Shown: positions 12,641 through 25,177, counted from the stretch's first letter. The stretch: DNA of 64,000 nt from Membranipora membranacea (GCA_914767715.1 OU612069.1:15187387-15251386), one strand, 5' to 3'. A program made the numbers and translations. Notes: a model not told the origin generated them from the letters alone.

Positions 12641-12736
12641 AACAGATGTTGTGTCGTCACTTCTGTAACTTTTTGGTTTCAGGACTGTAATGGCATGGGT
12701 TTCGCTCCGTGGTTTCGCAGTAGCTGTTATTTTTAG
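11926..12736 (+). pseudogene. SAP-like domain protein, frameshifted and truncated
   Basis: The frame from ATG 11,926 encodes 107 residues. Near the start, LSNWAISALKDECRRHGI, then GEKSLLLLRLQQF, matches the two-helix pattern of SAP-type DNA-binding motifs (hydrophobic, Lys-rich, sGxKxxLxxRL). It stops at 12,249, but the neighbouring frame stays open to 12,736 with a Ser/Pro/Gln-rich composition (for example PPQPVIQMES and PAPAHPSF), so a frameshift near 12,200-12,249 is likely. From about 12,641 the frame runs into antisense sequence of the broken membrane-protein exon 4, so its natural C-terminus is gone. SAP-like N-termini followed by low-complexity regions occur in some transposon-encoded proteins. 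That link is inference. Confidence 0.5.
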
Positions 12737-14400
12737 GAGAAACAAAACAAATAGATCTTTGTAGTGCGGGCACTCATTAGTTAAGGAATGTGAATGGTTT
12801 GTAGTGGCACATCATAAATGGTCTCATACAAGTAAAGTGACAGACCAAGTCTACACATAGAACTAGTAGTAGGCTCTAAAATATAACAACATTTGTAACA
12901 TGCATAAACACTGTATCTATGGTTGACCAAGCATTGCATGAGAGCTTTATAAAATCATATGTACAAAAAATGAAGGTCAGTGTAGGGTAGTTTGTTATGA
13001 TTTCTTTTGAAACCAAAAACCTGTAAGTACACAAACTATATCAACCTCGATTACAAGCCAATGAAGTGCCCATGTTATAGATCATAATGGAGCTTCTGTG
13101 TTTGTAATGTCACTAAGCTGCTGCTATGGGGATGACAAGTATGATCCAAGGAGAGAGCAGTAGGCTGCTAACAGAGGGAGATTGGGAAATTGGTTTTCAT
13201 TTAGCAATTGCACCTTAGCCAATACAAACAGCTTCAAAACTTAAGTAAATATAATGCGAGAGCTTTAATCGTATAAAACAATTAAAGATTAACAAATCAG
13301 CCGAAAACAATGGCACAATCATTGTATACAATCATTGATACTTAATATCCAACGGATTATAGCAAAGTTTGTTTTCCCATGAATGAATATCACAACCTGT
13401 TTTGTATGAGAGTGATCATTGTTTGCAGTGTGGGATTGCTTAGATTTGATACCGCCTTGTATATACTCACAATGTACGTAATGGATTACTGAACTTTTTA
13501 CTAATCAACATCCTTTGTAGGAATTTGTCATCAGTGCAACACTTCATCTTTCATCAAAATTCACAGATCCCCAGATTTTACTGATGAATCGTTGACTCTC
13601 TGCCTTTTACAAGTACCTATGAATTTAATCTAGGAACCGTTCCGCCTATAGTATCAAATTGTTGATCATGATGCCAAGGTTTTAACTACGGATTTTTTGG
13701 AAATTGGAGATCTCTGGCGGAAATGATACTAAGTAAAGTAATGCAAAAATACCTTATACAAGGTTGACTGACTTGCTTTAGAAAAATGTGTCACTTGATC
13801 ATATGAAAAGTATTAGTTGATTTTTTTCAATTGTTCCAGAGCATTGGAATGTGAAAGAATGTTACACCTAATTTGCCAACTAAGAAATGTAGACTTGCGA
13901 CACAGAATAGGATGTGTTAAGGGAAACGAATTTTAAACATGGCACATACTTAGATACCCTTTCTTTGCACTTGGGCATTTCACCTTTGTCCGCTCACTTT
14001 GAGTTACTTTCCCTTTGAAGTTGTAAGTTGTAACTATACTACCGCTATCTATGCTTACCAGCTTCTACAAGCTTCTCTATAGGGTTGAGATAATACTTCC
14101 TCAACCAGCTCATCTTATAGAGCATTATCTCTTGAACTGTTCTTCTTTGACCTCCAATCACCACGTCTTGGCTGGCAATAAAATTGACCTCACTGGCATT
14201 GATTTCCACAAAATTATTACCAGACCCTGTAATGCTCTCTGGTATGACAGATATACATTTATCTGGAATGAGAAGAAATGATGTAACACTCAAGGGGGCT
14301 AAGCTCGGTCTGACAATATCTCAAGAACCCACTTGAGATCAACAATGTAAGAGATAAGCCGATTCGATGCCGGCTTTTTTAATACATTAAGTAACAAATG
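12641..14400 (-). pseudogene. Broken paralogue of the membrane-protein gene (unit B)
   Basis: Exon 3 survives intact at 14,059-14,262 (204 nt, both splice sites kept, VNFIASQDVVIGGQRR preserved). Exon 4 keeps its acceptor and about 80 nt (12,641-12,723), then ends at the insertion breakpoint, losing the transmembrane segment. Part of exon 1 remains at about 14,330-14,400, starting MHLLLNVLKKPASN, but a deletion fuses it to intron sequence and removes the rest of exon 1 and all of exon 2. The gene cannot make the unit A protein. The good state of exon 3 suggests the damage is fairly recent. Confidence 0.75.
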
Positions 14401-16490
14401 CATTCACATTACTCCTTTCTTTATTTTTAATCAAGCCCCTCCCTTAGGTTATAAATGTCTTACCTCATTGGCTCGTGTGATCCTAAGCTAATGATAAGCT
14501 CCACCTAGGTAGCTTGACTTTAGAGTTTTGTATGTTATGAATTTGTACATCTAAAATCACTCCCCCCAATGCAGACTACCAAATATAGAGGAACTTGCAA
14601 AATGATATGTACATTATTAATGATAATATGAAGATTGTGGGTTCCAGTAGTTGTTACAGGATGTCCGTGTTGAGATCAAATAATGCCAACATGATATCTC
14701 ACATCTAAGATTAAGCCTTACCAATAATTTTCAAATCAAGCATTACGGAGGGGGGGACTTCAACATGCTTTTTTTTCATGTCACATGTAAAGTCAAGAAT
14801 CTTGTGATCTGAGACGAAAAGAATTTGAGGAGATCAGTCAGCATCGGAGACTCTCAGCAAAGCTTTATTTATTGATTCTTTATATCATAAGTTTTCAATG
14901 ATATCTACTTCTCAAAATTGTTTTTCATGTGTACTTGTCGACCCGCGATTTCGTTTTCAGGTATTCTGATGTTGCCCATGCTCTTGTGGGCTTTTAAGTT
15001 ACCAAGATCTGAAACCTGCTTGTGAGTCCATTTTCATGTGCAATTAATGGAATCATAATACGCAAGAGATGAAGCTCAGTGTAGGGCAGTTTGTTGTGGT
15101 CTTCTTAGTTGTTTTTTTAAACTAAAGTCGCCCCAGGACATTTTGGAGGCTTAATTACAAGCCTATGGAGTGCTCATGCCATAGATCATAATGTAACTTC
15201 CTTAATTGTATTTGATATCAATGTCACTAAGCTGTGTAGTGGTGAGATTAGAAAATTGATCTTCATTCAGCAAATGTAACCTCAGTCAAAACATACCACT
15301 TCAAAACTTGAAGAAATAGAACGCAGAGCTATAAATTAATACAACGAGAAATGATTTACAATTCCAACCGAAAACAATGGCACATACATTGTATAAAATC
15401 GACGATATTTCATATCAAATGCAAAAAGCAAAGTTTTTTCCCGTTAATGAATATCACAACCTGTTTTGTAAGGGGAACGATCATTGTTTGCAGTTTGGAT
15501 TGCTTACATACGATACAGCTTTGTACATACTCACACGGCATGTAATCAATAAAATTATATTTGATAACGACTTATGATCAAAATTATTCCGTCGTTAAGG
15601 TATTGGGTATAACATATGCAAATAATATTATTATTGTAATGAAGTATTGCTGACTTCGTATTCCAATCCAAGTTAGGGGATATTTTATTATGACTCTGGT
15701 TCGGTTCGGACTTTAACCGACTTTAATGAATTATTTTTACTTTTCCTTGTTTTAGTTTCATACATGTTGTTGATAACATTGCAGTTGCTTTTCTTGTTGG
15801 AATGAAATTTTGATTAAAAATGATGAATCTTCAAATAACATTAGTTTGGCATGATTCTATGTTTTGAAAATTCACGTAATACTTAACAGTTTTGTGGAAG
15901 ATTTAAAAAAATGCATAGTGATTTCTTTTGTCAGATTAAGAATTATATGATTGAATATAACAGAGAAATATTTTGGTATATTTGAATTGGATGTACCCTC
16001 TGAATGGAAATTCATAAAGTGTATGTACCATAAGCCTTGTCACGCCGCTACTGTTTTGTTTCCCAGAAAACAAGAAAAAGTAGCTGCGTGACAGGACTTG
16101 TGTTCCATCATACTATAATGGTTACCCCTTCAATATAATTATGCTCTTTCCTTGCCATTTCTCTGAAATCACCTACCTGAAAGTCATTTGAGTGTTTGAT
16201 TCATTGAAGTGATGAAGTTATCTCAGAATGTAAGAGTGAAAAGCACCTGATAATGAGCTTAAGTACCTGGGTGACAAGCTAGTGTGCGGGGCGTTGCAAG
16301 CGTCTAGGTCAAAGTCCCAGCCGCCAAAGTATTTGAGAGTGTGTAAGTGTGAATGGAAATCCAAGCATATCTTATAACTTAACGGATAATTTGCGTAAGT
16401 TTTTGCAATAAGACTATTTCTCAGTACCAACCTGCCACCCCTATAGCTACAGTCTTGAGAGGTACACATTTATTTTAGGAGACAATGAAT
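14401..16490. other. Right part of duplicated unit B
   Basis: Mosaic of segments also found elsewhere in the window: 14,395-15,230 (like 8461-9300), 15,220-15,550 (like 13,120-13,480), 15,720-16,045 (like 3600-3880), 16,183-16,490 (like 9315-9560). An imperfect hairpin lies at 16,036-16,096. No supported gene. Confidence 0.55.
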
Positions 16491-17180
16491 TTGTGTATTA
16501 TTGGTTTTGAGGCTACACTATTTGCCCTAATCTCTGGGTGTTTGACTATTAGGGTGGCAGGGCAGCAGGACAGTAGGGTGGTCACTATCAATACTGTCAA
16601 TGTGTGCGATCTCTTCATAAATTATCCTAGCTTGCCCACCTTTTCCTTGTACAATGGTGCGCTGACTAGATGTGTTTCATCATTAATCTTATTTGAGCAT
16701 ATTCTCCTTGGCACCGAGAGGGGCATTGGATAGCAAATAAACTGTATATTATTATTTTTATGATTATCATTAATAGTAGTGGATTTTGTCACAGCAAATG
16801 TTAGTGGTTTACCTTTCATTGACCTAGTTCCACTAGGCTAGGATAGTTAGGACCTTTTGTAGGATGGGAGAAACCAACAAACCTAAATTGCTGAGCTATA
16901 ATCAAATCAATGTTTCTTAATAAGTAATGGCTACCTGCATTAAACTTATCTGCAACCAGCTTATAGCTAAATAGTCAATTTATATTCTGTGAAATCAGCA
17001 GCGCAATAGACTAAAAATTGATTTCAGAATGAAGATACTCTAAGTCAAAAATCAGGACTTTTCAGGATCTAATCTTTTCATCACACTAGAGCTGCTTGAC
17101 CAAGACAACCAACATATGCGCACATATTAAAATTGCAGCTGAACAATTAGGGTAACCACAGTTCACCAGCCTTTTGAAGG
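16491..17180. other. Intergenic, no gene seen
   Basis: No exon or known repeat apart from the short element near 16,845-16,870 that also occurs reversed near 1210-1255. Confidence 0.4.
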
Positions 17181-17400
17181 AGGTGGCTCAGTGGATTAGA
17201 GAGCCTGCCCTCTAATCTGTAGCCTTTGGAGGACTTGGGTTTGAATCCCGCTGCAGTCTATCGACTACTGGTCTCAATCAACGCCCCAGGTGTCCCCCGA
17301 CCTGCCTGCAAATTGAGAGCAACTTGACACCGAATATGGCAGGCTAGATAGACTTGCGATTTTATATTATCTAGGTAATAGCTATTGTTGCACACAAAAA
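17178..17400 (+). mobile_element. tRNA-derived SINE
   Basis: The head has an RNA polymerase III box A (TGGCTCAGTGG, 17,184-17,194) and box B (GGTTTGAATCC, 17,238-17,248) at tRNA-like spacing. The cloverleaf is imperfect and an unrelated body of about 140 bp follows, ending in an A-rich tail near 17,393-17,402. This is the structure of a SINE and not of a working tRNA gene. Confidence 0.75.
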
Positions 17401-17469
17401 AAACTTTCATGTCATGTTCCGTTTTATGCTATCAACCAAATTGAGATATTCTGATTCAATAGATCAATT

Positions 17470-17977
17470 GACAGTTTTCTGAGCTCTTATTTATGCCTCA
17501 ACTCGGAGTTGTCCTCTCTCCAGTTTTGTACTTTTAACCCACGCCGCATAGGAAAAACCTGCTGAAAGAGGGTTATCTTGAAAACCGCTTTTGTTAGGAT
17601 AAAAATGAAATTTGATTCAGAGTCTGAGCCATTGAAGACCCTGTAGGACAGGGTTTCCATATCATTGGAGGCTTGAATGTTGATATATCTTAATTTTAGT
17701 GACGAAACTCATGAAAAATTCTGCCAAATTGTCCGCAAAATAGGCAGAAAATGCTATAATTGACTATCCAAATACTAAAATTATTTTCCAAACTATTACC
17801 ATATGAGTATTCAATGCTGCAGATTCTGAATCAAAAATAATTTTTATCCTATTATAAGCGGTTATCAAGATAACCCTCTTTTCAGCACGTTTTTCCTATG
17901 CGGCCTTGGTTAAAAGTACCAAACTGGTTAGAGGAAAACTCCAAAAGGAGGCCTAAATCGGAGCTCAGAAAACTGTC
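17470..17977. mobile_element. Foldback MITE with ~160-bp inverted arms
   Basis: Left arm 17,470-17,630 and right arm 17,816-17,977 are inverted copies. Both begin GACAGTTTTCTGAGCTC and share internal blocks such as GCATAGGAAAAAC and GAGGGTTATCTTGA. The centre is about 185 bp. There is no open frame. A second, more decayed member lies at 33,326-33,762. No clean target duplication was found. Confidence 0.8.
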
Positions 17978-19870
17978 TATTGATGATGTACGCTATACAC
18001 TATAATACAATTTATAATTCAAGCTAAACGCCCTCAGCTTGCAGCAAGGATCAATCTCTTCATCATTCATAACCACTATGATACTAGACTATGCATACAA
18101 AAATTGAGAAGCATATCACATGAGAGAATGCTGTCAGGATCGGAGACAACTTACCGATTTCTGGTGAGTAAACTTTGGTGTGTTTCAATCACTTCACTGG
18201 CATTGAGATTAATCATTCGAGAATTGTAGAGAAATAGAAAATTGCCTAAACAAGGATAGAACATTTTTGATAAAGAAAAGATGGCAATTTATCGAAGCTG
18301 TATAATTGCGTTGGCTGGCAAACGAGTAACTGAAACAGTTTATCTTGAGATCTTTGTACTAATGTTGATTCACACCCTGCTTCTTGAGACAACATTATGT
18401 AACATTTTCAGTAATCCATGTCATGAACTCCAACTGTAATTGTTAGTATATAATTGTTATTGTTCGGGATGAAAGTAATGTCTTTGATCAGTCTTCATGG
18501 TTTGTCATTAAGAACCTTATTTTATTAATTATCTGTAGGGTTGGCATCGTTGTCAACCCATAAAATCATTTATCGAACCTAGTGCTCACATCGTTTTCAA
18601 ACCTTTGACAAAGTTTAAGGTTTCGAAATATTAGCGATATATAAGGTTGGAGAAAGATATCTAAGATGTGATATGGTCGGAAATGGCTTTGTGTCATCAT
18701 GGACACCTCCTCAATAATTTTGCATAAACTTCACTAAACTTTATGAGTCTATTTGTAAGATTCCCTTGTTTCTTTTCTATGATTTTTGTTAAATGGCATG
18801 GTCTTAGCGGTTTTTTGCTTGAAATATAGAAGGCATGAGCCTTGATTGATTATAAATTATGTAAGTAAAACAACTGATAACAAAGGGGTGGGGGTAAAGA
18901 GAGCCCCTGAAAATTCGCTTTTACTTATTCGATCTGTCTAAAATCATTGCTTGAAAAATCACATTATATTATCAAATTTAAAAAATCATACACATCATGA
19001 CGTGAATTAAAAAGCCACTTTGGGCTCTTCATATATTACTTTGAACCAAAAATTAGGATGAAATTTTCTTTAAGAATAAATATAACCTGTTTCGAAATTT
19101 CTAGCAAGCAAATTATCTCAGCCATCCACTTTGCTAAAGACAGCCTTTGCCTCCTCATTCTTTTGATAAAATGACACAGCGTCATCCAATCACATTCATG
19201 ATGTGCTGGTAACAATCAGTGGCAGGGCAGCTCTATAACAGTGTATAGAAAGCTGATATTTGTTGACCCCCGTGCCTCCACCTTAAGCTGATAGCTGATT
19301 TTACACACTCCTGGTATTATGTGATCCGTCATGCGCAAAGTGTGAATATTTTTATAGGTAAATAATTTTCTCGCGCACTGATCCATAATAATCGATGTAG
19401 TAAATACTGTAATTACCAATAGAATAGAAATTGATAAAGATATTGCAAAAATAACTTTGATCACACAATATTTTCAAATTACCTTTCTAACCGATTAGGC
19501 ATTATGAAAATTAACCAACACCATATCCATACCTTAATTTACAGTAATCTCTCTGAAGGATGCACTTAGTGGGACAACTGAGATTAAATGCCATGTTGGA
19601 AGTAAACTCGTTGGATCTTTAGCTACATAAATTATCATATTTTCCACATGATTCTCTTCTTGACACAATGCTTGCAGGTACCTTGATGTCTGATGTTTGT
19701 TTTATAAATTTTAATGAGCATTATTATTATTGACAAATTGAAGGTAAATACAACCACAACATTAGGCCTACTATTAATTCAGCTATTACTAGGTTCTCCA
19801 GCATTATTATTATCAGTTTGTTTCATACGCACATGAAAGAAGTTCTCAGAAAGTCAAGTAGGATTCAACA
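17978..19870. other. Intergenic, no gene seen
   Basis: AT-rich. A minus-strand open frame near 19,216-19,464 is hydrophobic at its start but lacks an ATG and supporting splice sites, so it is not called. Confidence 0.4.
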
Positions 19871-19875
19871 TTAAC

Positions 19876-20222
19876 TTACTCAAACACAACACTGCTAAGC
19901 TCTATGCGGGTGGGGTAAGCCTTGCTAAATCTATCAATCACTACATCAGTGTCGACATCCCTGTCGCAGTGGATGTGGATGAGTGCGAGCGCATCCAGCC
20001 GGGAGCTAGTCTGAGTTGACCTCGGGTAAGTGTTGAGACGCCTGAGACAGCTGAAGGAGCGCTCGCACTCACAGGTTGTGACAGGGAGTGTGGCACCGAT
20101 AAGCAGAAGAGTGTGGATGTTGGGGTATACATCTTTGTCACACAGTCTCAACATGTGTGTCAAACTAGTCCGCTCCTTAGACCCTACGCTCTACCTCTAC
20201 CTAAAAGACATCAATGTTTTCT
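19876..20222 (-). pseudogene. hAT transposase C-terminal dimerisation domain
   Basis: The minus-strand frame encodes a typical hAT C-terminal block: LPVTTCECERSFSCLRRLNT, then STQTSSRLDALALIHIH, the conserved dimerisation region of hAT transposases and of host proteins derived from them. The upstream catalytic part is missing or shifted: the frame is open only for about 100 residues and breaks near 20,222. It is a remnant. It is not adjacent to the other hAT piece at 24.3-25.2 kb and lies on the opposite strand. Confidence 0.85.
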
Positions 20223-21290
20223 AGCCAGTAAATCTTCAGCATGCTTACTGATGTTTGGGGAGTACCAAGCTTTCAATCACATTGTAGGTTTTAGCTTCGA
20301 TCTAGAAGTCATAGCAACAAGTGTAAACAACTGAAAAAAAGAGTAGTAACAATTTTGTTTTGCAATTCTCAGGGGGGGGGGGCTCTGCAGAGACCCAAGA
20401 GCCCCCCTAGTGACGCCCATGATGGTAAACATGGGAATTAGTGACAGTGTTATCAAAGACATTTTGCAATACTACCAGAAATTACAAATGTTTAGCCACT
20501 CATTATGTCAAGAAATTTCGATTTCCTATAAAAAATTTTAAAATAAAGATTATTTACAAACATTTGCCCTGTCAAAGCAAAACCTAACATCGGGCCAACT
20601 GCAACAGCAATTTCTCATTCATCATGGTCTTATCATGCAAATATCTTATCTTATCTTACAGAATTCACACTACTTGTCAAATCGCCTTTCCTGCAGTATC
20701 ATAAAAATATTTTGTGGTCACTTATACCTCACCTCACAGGATACATAGTCTGGTAAAGAGGTTTCTTGTGTTTAATCAAATAAGTGGAGTACATTCCATA
20801 ATATTCGCCTTCTGGAATCATATTATATAACCACTAGGTCTGGGCCATGCAGAGTGTGACCGGAGATCAGTCATACTTAATGATTTGCTGGTGACAAGCA
20901 ACACCCCTTCTCTCTATGCTGGTTTTGGGTTTCGAATGACAATACTTAGAAAATTTCTCGGGCGTTCATAAATGACATTCAACAAACCTACTGAATGTGT
21001 TTTTTTATCACACTTTAGGATTAAAGTAGTTTAAGCGCTTAAACTGTGGCGATATAGCAAAACATTATCAACCACTTTGGTGGGCAAAGTGTTTGATAAT
21101 GAAATGCTGGAATAAATTTAATCTCTTTTTTATATTTGGATATTCTGCAAGCTTGTTTTCAGCTTATATTACTGTTGATCTTTTAATTTATGGCCAATGA
21201 AGCGCAATTATTATAATATCACTATCATCATAGGGAAGGCACAACAAACATGCAAACTAGATAAATTTGATATCTTTTTAATAGCTGGAT
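20223..21290. other. Intergenic with homopolymer G tract
   Basis: A run of G lies near 20,372-20,382. No gene was identified. Confidence 0.4.
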
Positions 21291-21384
21291 ACCCCCCCCC
21301 CCTCCCCCCCCCCCCCCCCCCCCCCCGCAAGCTTGTTTTGATCTTATAATTGATGGCCAATCAAGGGCAATTGTTATAACCAAT
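21149..21384. repeat. Poly-C tract and local tandem duplication
   Basis: A nearly pure C tract of about 35 nt spans 21,292-21,326, broken by one T. A block beginning GCAAGCTTGTTTT occurs before it (from 21,149) and directly after it (from 21,327), with matching GGCCAATGAAG / GGCCAATCAAG downstream. This is a short tandem duplication with the C tract at the join. Confidence 0.75.
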
Positions 21385-22755
21385 GTTCACATTATTACAT
21401 TTAAGTGGTAAATATAGCAAAAACAATCACTGTTCATATTAAGATAATCTCTTAACAACGGTCAGAAACTAGATTTACTCACACCAGGCCATTATTGAAT
21501 AATATAACCAGTTTCAAAGGGCTCAAGCTCAGGCTCTAGAAGGGTGTCGAGTATTTCCAGATATCATTGCCTAGGCTACCTTCGACCTTCTGGTGTATGT
21601 TTGACAGCTGGTGGCTGTCCTAGGTGATCCAGGGCTAGGCTTACTGTAATACTGTTAGTAGATTTTAGTTTCAACCTGTAACAGGGGAGATAACATACTC
21701 TAGATGAGTCCAAACCCTTCTAGACACTGTGTTTTTGCACTTTCAAATTGGCTCAATGACTGAATAATGTGCTAGTGCGAGTAATTTTTTTATAATGTCT
21801 ATTGCTATGATAATACTTTGATATGAATAGTGGTTGTTTTTTGCTTTCCGTTACACCCAAAATATAATGTCTGAAATGTACGTAGCATGAGCTCGATTGA
21901 ATTTAGCTGAAAGGCGTGTTGTTCTGCACTCGTGTCGTTTGTTTAGGGCATCTAGATATTCCCCTCTATGGGTTGAGCCTCAAGACTACCTTACAACGCC
22001 TTGAGATGGCTTAACGACAGCCTAGGTCATCTTTCAGTTTTGATAAATGAATTTCAGCGATTTTTTATATTGCACTAACGGCCTGCCTTGACACACTTGC
22101 ATTATGATTGATGATGACAGATTTGATAATATCTATTGTAAATCCATGGATATATTTATATAAATATGTATACATGTGTGTGTATTTGCAGAAATTTGAG
22201 GCACTAAAAGGGGAGCTGATTGGTCATATTGTGAGACGCTATCAAAAGATGTCATAGAGAATCTAGATGATAGTTACGTAGCAAAGACGATCCATAAAAG
22301 ACAAAGTAGGTGAATCTAATCCTGCAGTAAATACTAACCTTTAACCTTTAACCTATCTTCAGCCTCTATGTAACCTTATTCTAATCTTCTCTGTCATGGA
22401 GTGATTGTTCAATTTGTAATAATTCATACCTGCCATACCTTTGCCAGGTTTGTTTGTTTAGAGGACTCAGCGAATGTATTTGCCCTGTATCTACAACTAG
22501 GTTCTATTCTATATATTTCATATTTATTCTGGTAGTATTAATAAGTCCAGGGAATTTTGTCATGAAAACAAAGATAATAAAAAAAATTAATTTCAAGAGA
22601 AAAATGCTAATTAAGTTATTTATGTGTTTGTTTGAACATACTAGGACACACAAAGGTATAGAAATACAGAGAATACAGGTAAATGAGGTTGTCGCCAATA
22701 AAAAATACTATTTCACTGAGAAATTGCAGTATCAGAATGCAAGTATTAAGAAGTA
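21385..22755. other. Intergenic, no gene seen
   Basis: No splice-supported exon. A short telomere-like run (AACCTTTAACCTTTAACC) occurs near 22,340, too short to call. Confidence 0.4.
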
Positions 22756-23313
22756 GAAAAATTGATACACTAAAAATGTGGCTTTTGATGGCAAACTTGA
22801 AATATTTGATATCATTGCATAGCTCAGGGGTCAGGGGCAATTCATTAACTAATTTGTGACCAAATTTCGCTACGGAGAACCTATATTGTCCTTAGAAAGC
22901 ATCAAACCCTCACTTTTACCATGCATTGTAACGCTTTTAAACTTGACAGGCACAAAGCTGGCGTAAATAATTTGGACCAATTCGTTTATCATTTTAAAAA
23001 AAATTAAAAGTTTTAAATAATGATATCGCTTGCTTATAAAATGAATATTGTACTCTTGCCTTGTCTCAAATTTTGGGCAATTTCGATTTAATGATTTTTG
23101 AGCATCGGTTCTTGATTCTAAGAATGTCTTTTTTAATTGATTCATAAGATCAATGAAGATGTGGTGCACACTATACAAGGCTCGTTTTATTAACCCTATA
23201 TACCAGACTGCAGCTAGGGATTCATTTAACGTGATATATCGCATTTTAAAACTTTTTAATATTGCATTCATGATCATGTCTAATTGGTTATTTTCACAGT
23301 TGAAACCTCCCAA
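22756..23313 (-). pseudogene. LINE ORF2 C-terminal remnant
   Basis: The minus strand reads WYIGLIKRALYSVHHIF, then YHYLKLLIFFKMINELVQI, then after a stop near 22,870 LVNELPLTPELC and KYFKFAIKSH. This follows the order of the post-catalytic region of LINE ORF2 proteins (L-Y-x-x-L-I-R-S-x-L-E-Y, then F-Y-K-I-I-N, then N-x-L-P and F-K-x-x-L-K). The first motif matches the LINE piece at 31.2-31.85 kb, so both may be one family. Truncated and broken. Confidence 0.5.
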
Positions 23314-24250
23314 ATTTTTGACGCAGCGACCTCTGGAAGTTCATTTTGGTGCAAAAAGTATCGTTTTTAAATTGAGCCCTCTGTGGCTTGTTTGTGAGGT
23401 ATTTGATTACTTTATACTTTTACCATATAGAGGAGGCATGGCACTAACATGAGGAGTGACATTTTAGTGGAACGTTATGAGTTTAGGCCTCCTGTCTTTG
23501 AGACTTGAAATTGATTTATGCGATAGTAATAGGGCCATTTCTGACCCCTCATTACATGCGCCCCGAATAATGCAGAAACTAAAACTTCCAATTTATTAAA
23601 CCATTTTGGTCTTGTACTGTCACTTCCACCAATAATCTTGCAAAAAATCAATCCACCGCCCCTATTCATATCAGCATATCAGAGTCAACAAGGCCCTGTC
23701 CAAAAAAAAGTAGGAATAGTTGAAAGAATCTTCACCAGTGCTTGTCAAGGCGATCTCTTGGCCAAATAATTGGAGATGCATTTTCATGAGGTTGTTTCTC
23801 GTACATGGACCAAAACCGCAATTCAAAATGCAAACGCTTAACTATGCTACTTACAGCTATAGTTGCCCCTCCTCGTATTTGGAGTCATAATGAAGGTCTC
23901 AGTCTAATTAAGAGCATCATCGTAACCTTTGGACACAGTTGAAAGCATTAGCTTTACTGATGTTGCCCCCTCTTTATCTTTATATGTTAAAGAATAAGGA
24001 GAAGACAACCTTAGTGGTTGAGAAAAGTTGAGAAAAATATCCTACCGTAATAAATATATACACAATTCGACACAAAAGGCCAATTATGTCAGTTTGACAA
24101 AAGCGTCAGCGATTTCTGTTTCCAGTACACTGACTATGACTATAAATGTTCTCGCCACCATGAGAGTTAATTCATGCTGCTTCTATCAGCATAGCTATTT
24201 TGCACACAGGAAACAAACATGGCCTCTCTGACCAGTTTATGAAGGAAAAT
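23314..24250. other. Intergenic, no gene seen
   Basis: No exon or repeat could be supported. Confidence 0.35.
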
Positions 24251-24254
24251 TGAT

Positions 24255-25177
24255 ATGCTTTGCTTCTGATGGCCATAAGTCATGACTGGTAGCAAGTCTG
24301 GGATGGCTACGAGACTTAAGGAGCTATATCCTCACCTGGTTTTGTGGCATTGTGTCAACCACACATAGGCTTGAGTTGGCGGTTGGAGATGCTGTTGTTG
24401 AGGTATCTGGCCTCAGGGTTTTTATGGACTCACTATACAGTTTTTATAGTCAGTCTCCAATGCTAACCTGGGAGTTAGAAGAGTCCTCTAAGGATGTGAC
24501 CTCTGAGTTAAAAAAAAAATTGGTCAAGTTCTCGCTACTCTGTGGAGCGCCTCCACACTCCTGGTTGTCAGTGCAGTGTGGCTTTCCCACCACGCTCTCT
24601 CCAACCACACAGGAGAAGATGGCTAGAAGAGCTAAGTGTAAAGGGCTTTATGACACACTGACATCCCAAAACTTCATCACCAACCTGGGCATTATACATG
24701 ATTCACTGGAAGAAGTTTCTAGGTTGTCTCTCAGTCTACAGTCTCAATGGCGGTGGCACATCGCCTCATCGACAAGTCAATCAAACCCTGGAATCATTAG
24801 TTTCCGAACCAGGCAAAAAACAGCTGGAAGTGGAGGTAGCTGTGGAGGCTAACGTTTTTAGAAATCAGGAAGTAAACAAAATGAATATACCAGCTATCAT
24901 TTTTCGCCAGTTCTCTAGGTCGCTGGCCAATTCAATCAAGGGGCGAATGATGACAATGGTGTCAATGAGGGGTGAGTTGGCCGCTCAAGCTGAGGTGAAT
25001 GAGACTCACTACGAAGTCTTAATAGAAGAGGTATCTATCCTTGACGCAACTACTTGGCCTCTAAACTATGCCAAAAATTCTCATTTGGTGTCGACCACAT
25101 CAGAAGTCTATGTGGACTACTCAGAGTGTCAGGCTGGTAAGGTGGGCTTTTGGTTTTACGCCGTTAGTAAATACTAA
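24255..25177 (+). pseudogene. hAT-type transposase, central domain, frameshifted
   Basis: The stretch encodes the region found in hAT transposases and their host derivatives (ZNF862-like proteins). An upstream part reads, across a frameshift, like a YPHLVLWHCVNH motif. Then come HRLELAVGDAVVEVSG and FMDSLYSFYSQSP, and later AKCKGLYDTLTSQNFITNLG with IIHDSLEEVSRLSLSLQ. A small insertion at 24,360-24,366 breaks the first junction. Near 24,770 the coding frame shifts again and continues as VNQTLESLV and FRQFSRSLANSIKGRM to a stop at 25,177. The zinc-finger N-terminus and the C-terminal dimerisation domain are absent. Inactive remnant. Confidence 0.8.

Larger units (their letters stand above)
4955..16450. 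repeat. Tandem segmental duplication, units A and B
   Basis: Unit A spans about 4955-9500 and unit B about 9500-16,450. The anchor CCTGCCACCCCTA occurs at both ends and at the junction. Order and orientation are the same in both. Unit B is longer because of an insertion at about 10,160-12,640 and local re-duplication (13,120-13,480 resembles 15,220-15,550), and it has lost about 0.93 kb matching 7460-8393 of unit A. Confidence 0.75.

Noticed and set aside
16218-16469. 83-residue minus-strand frame
   Set aside because: The duplicate at 9.35-9.56 kb has a stop in this frame, and the alternative frame is stopped here, so neither is conserved.
17178-17260. Functional tRNA gene
   Set aside because: Box A and B are good but the anticodon and acceptor stems do not pair well and a SINE body with A-rich tail follows.
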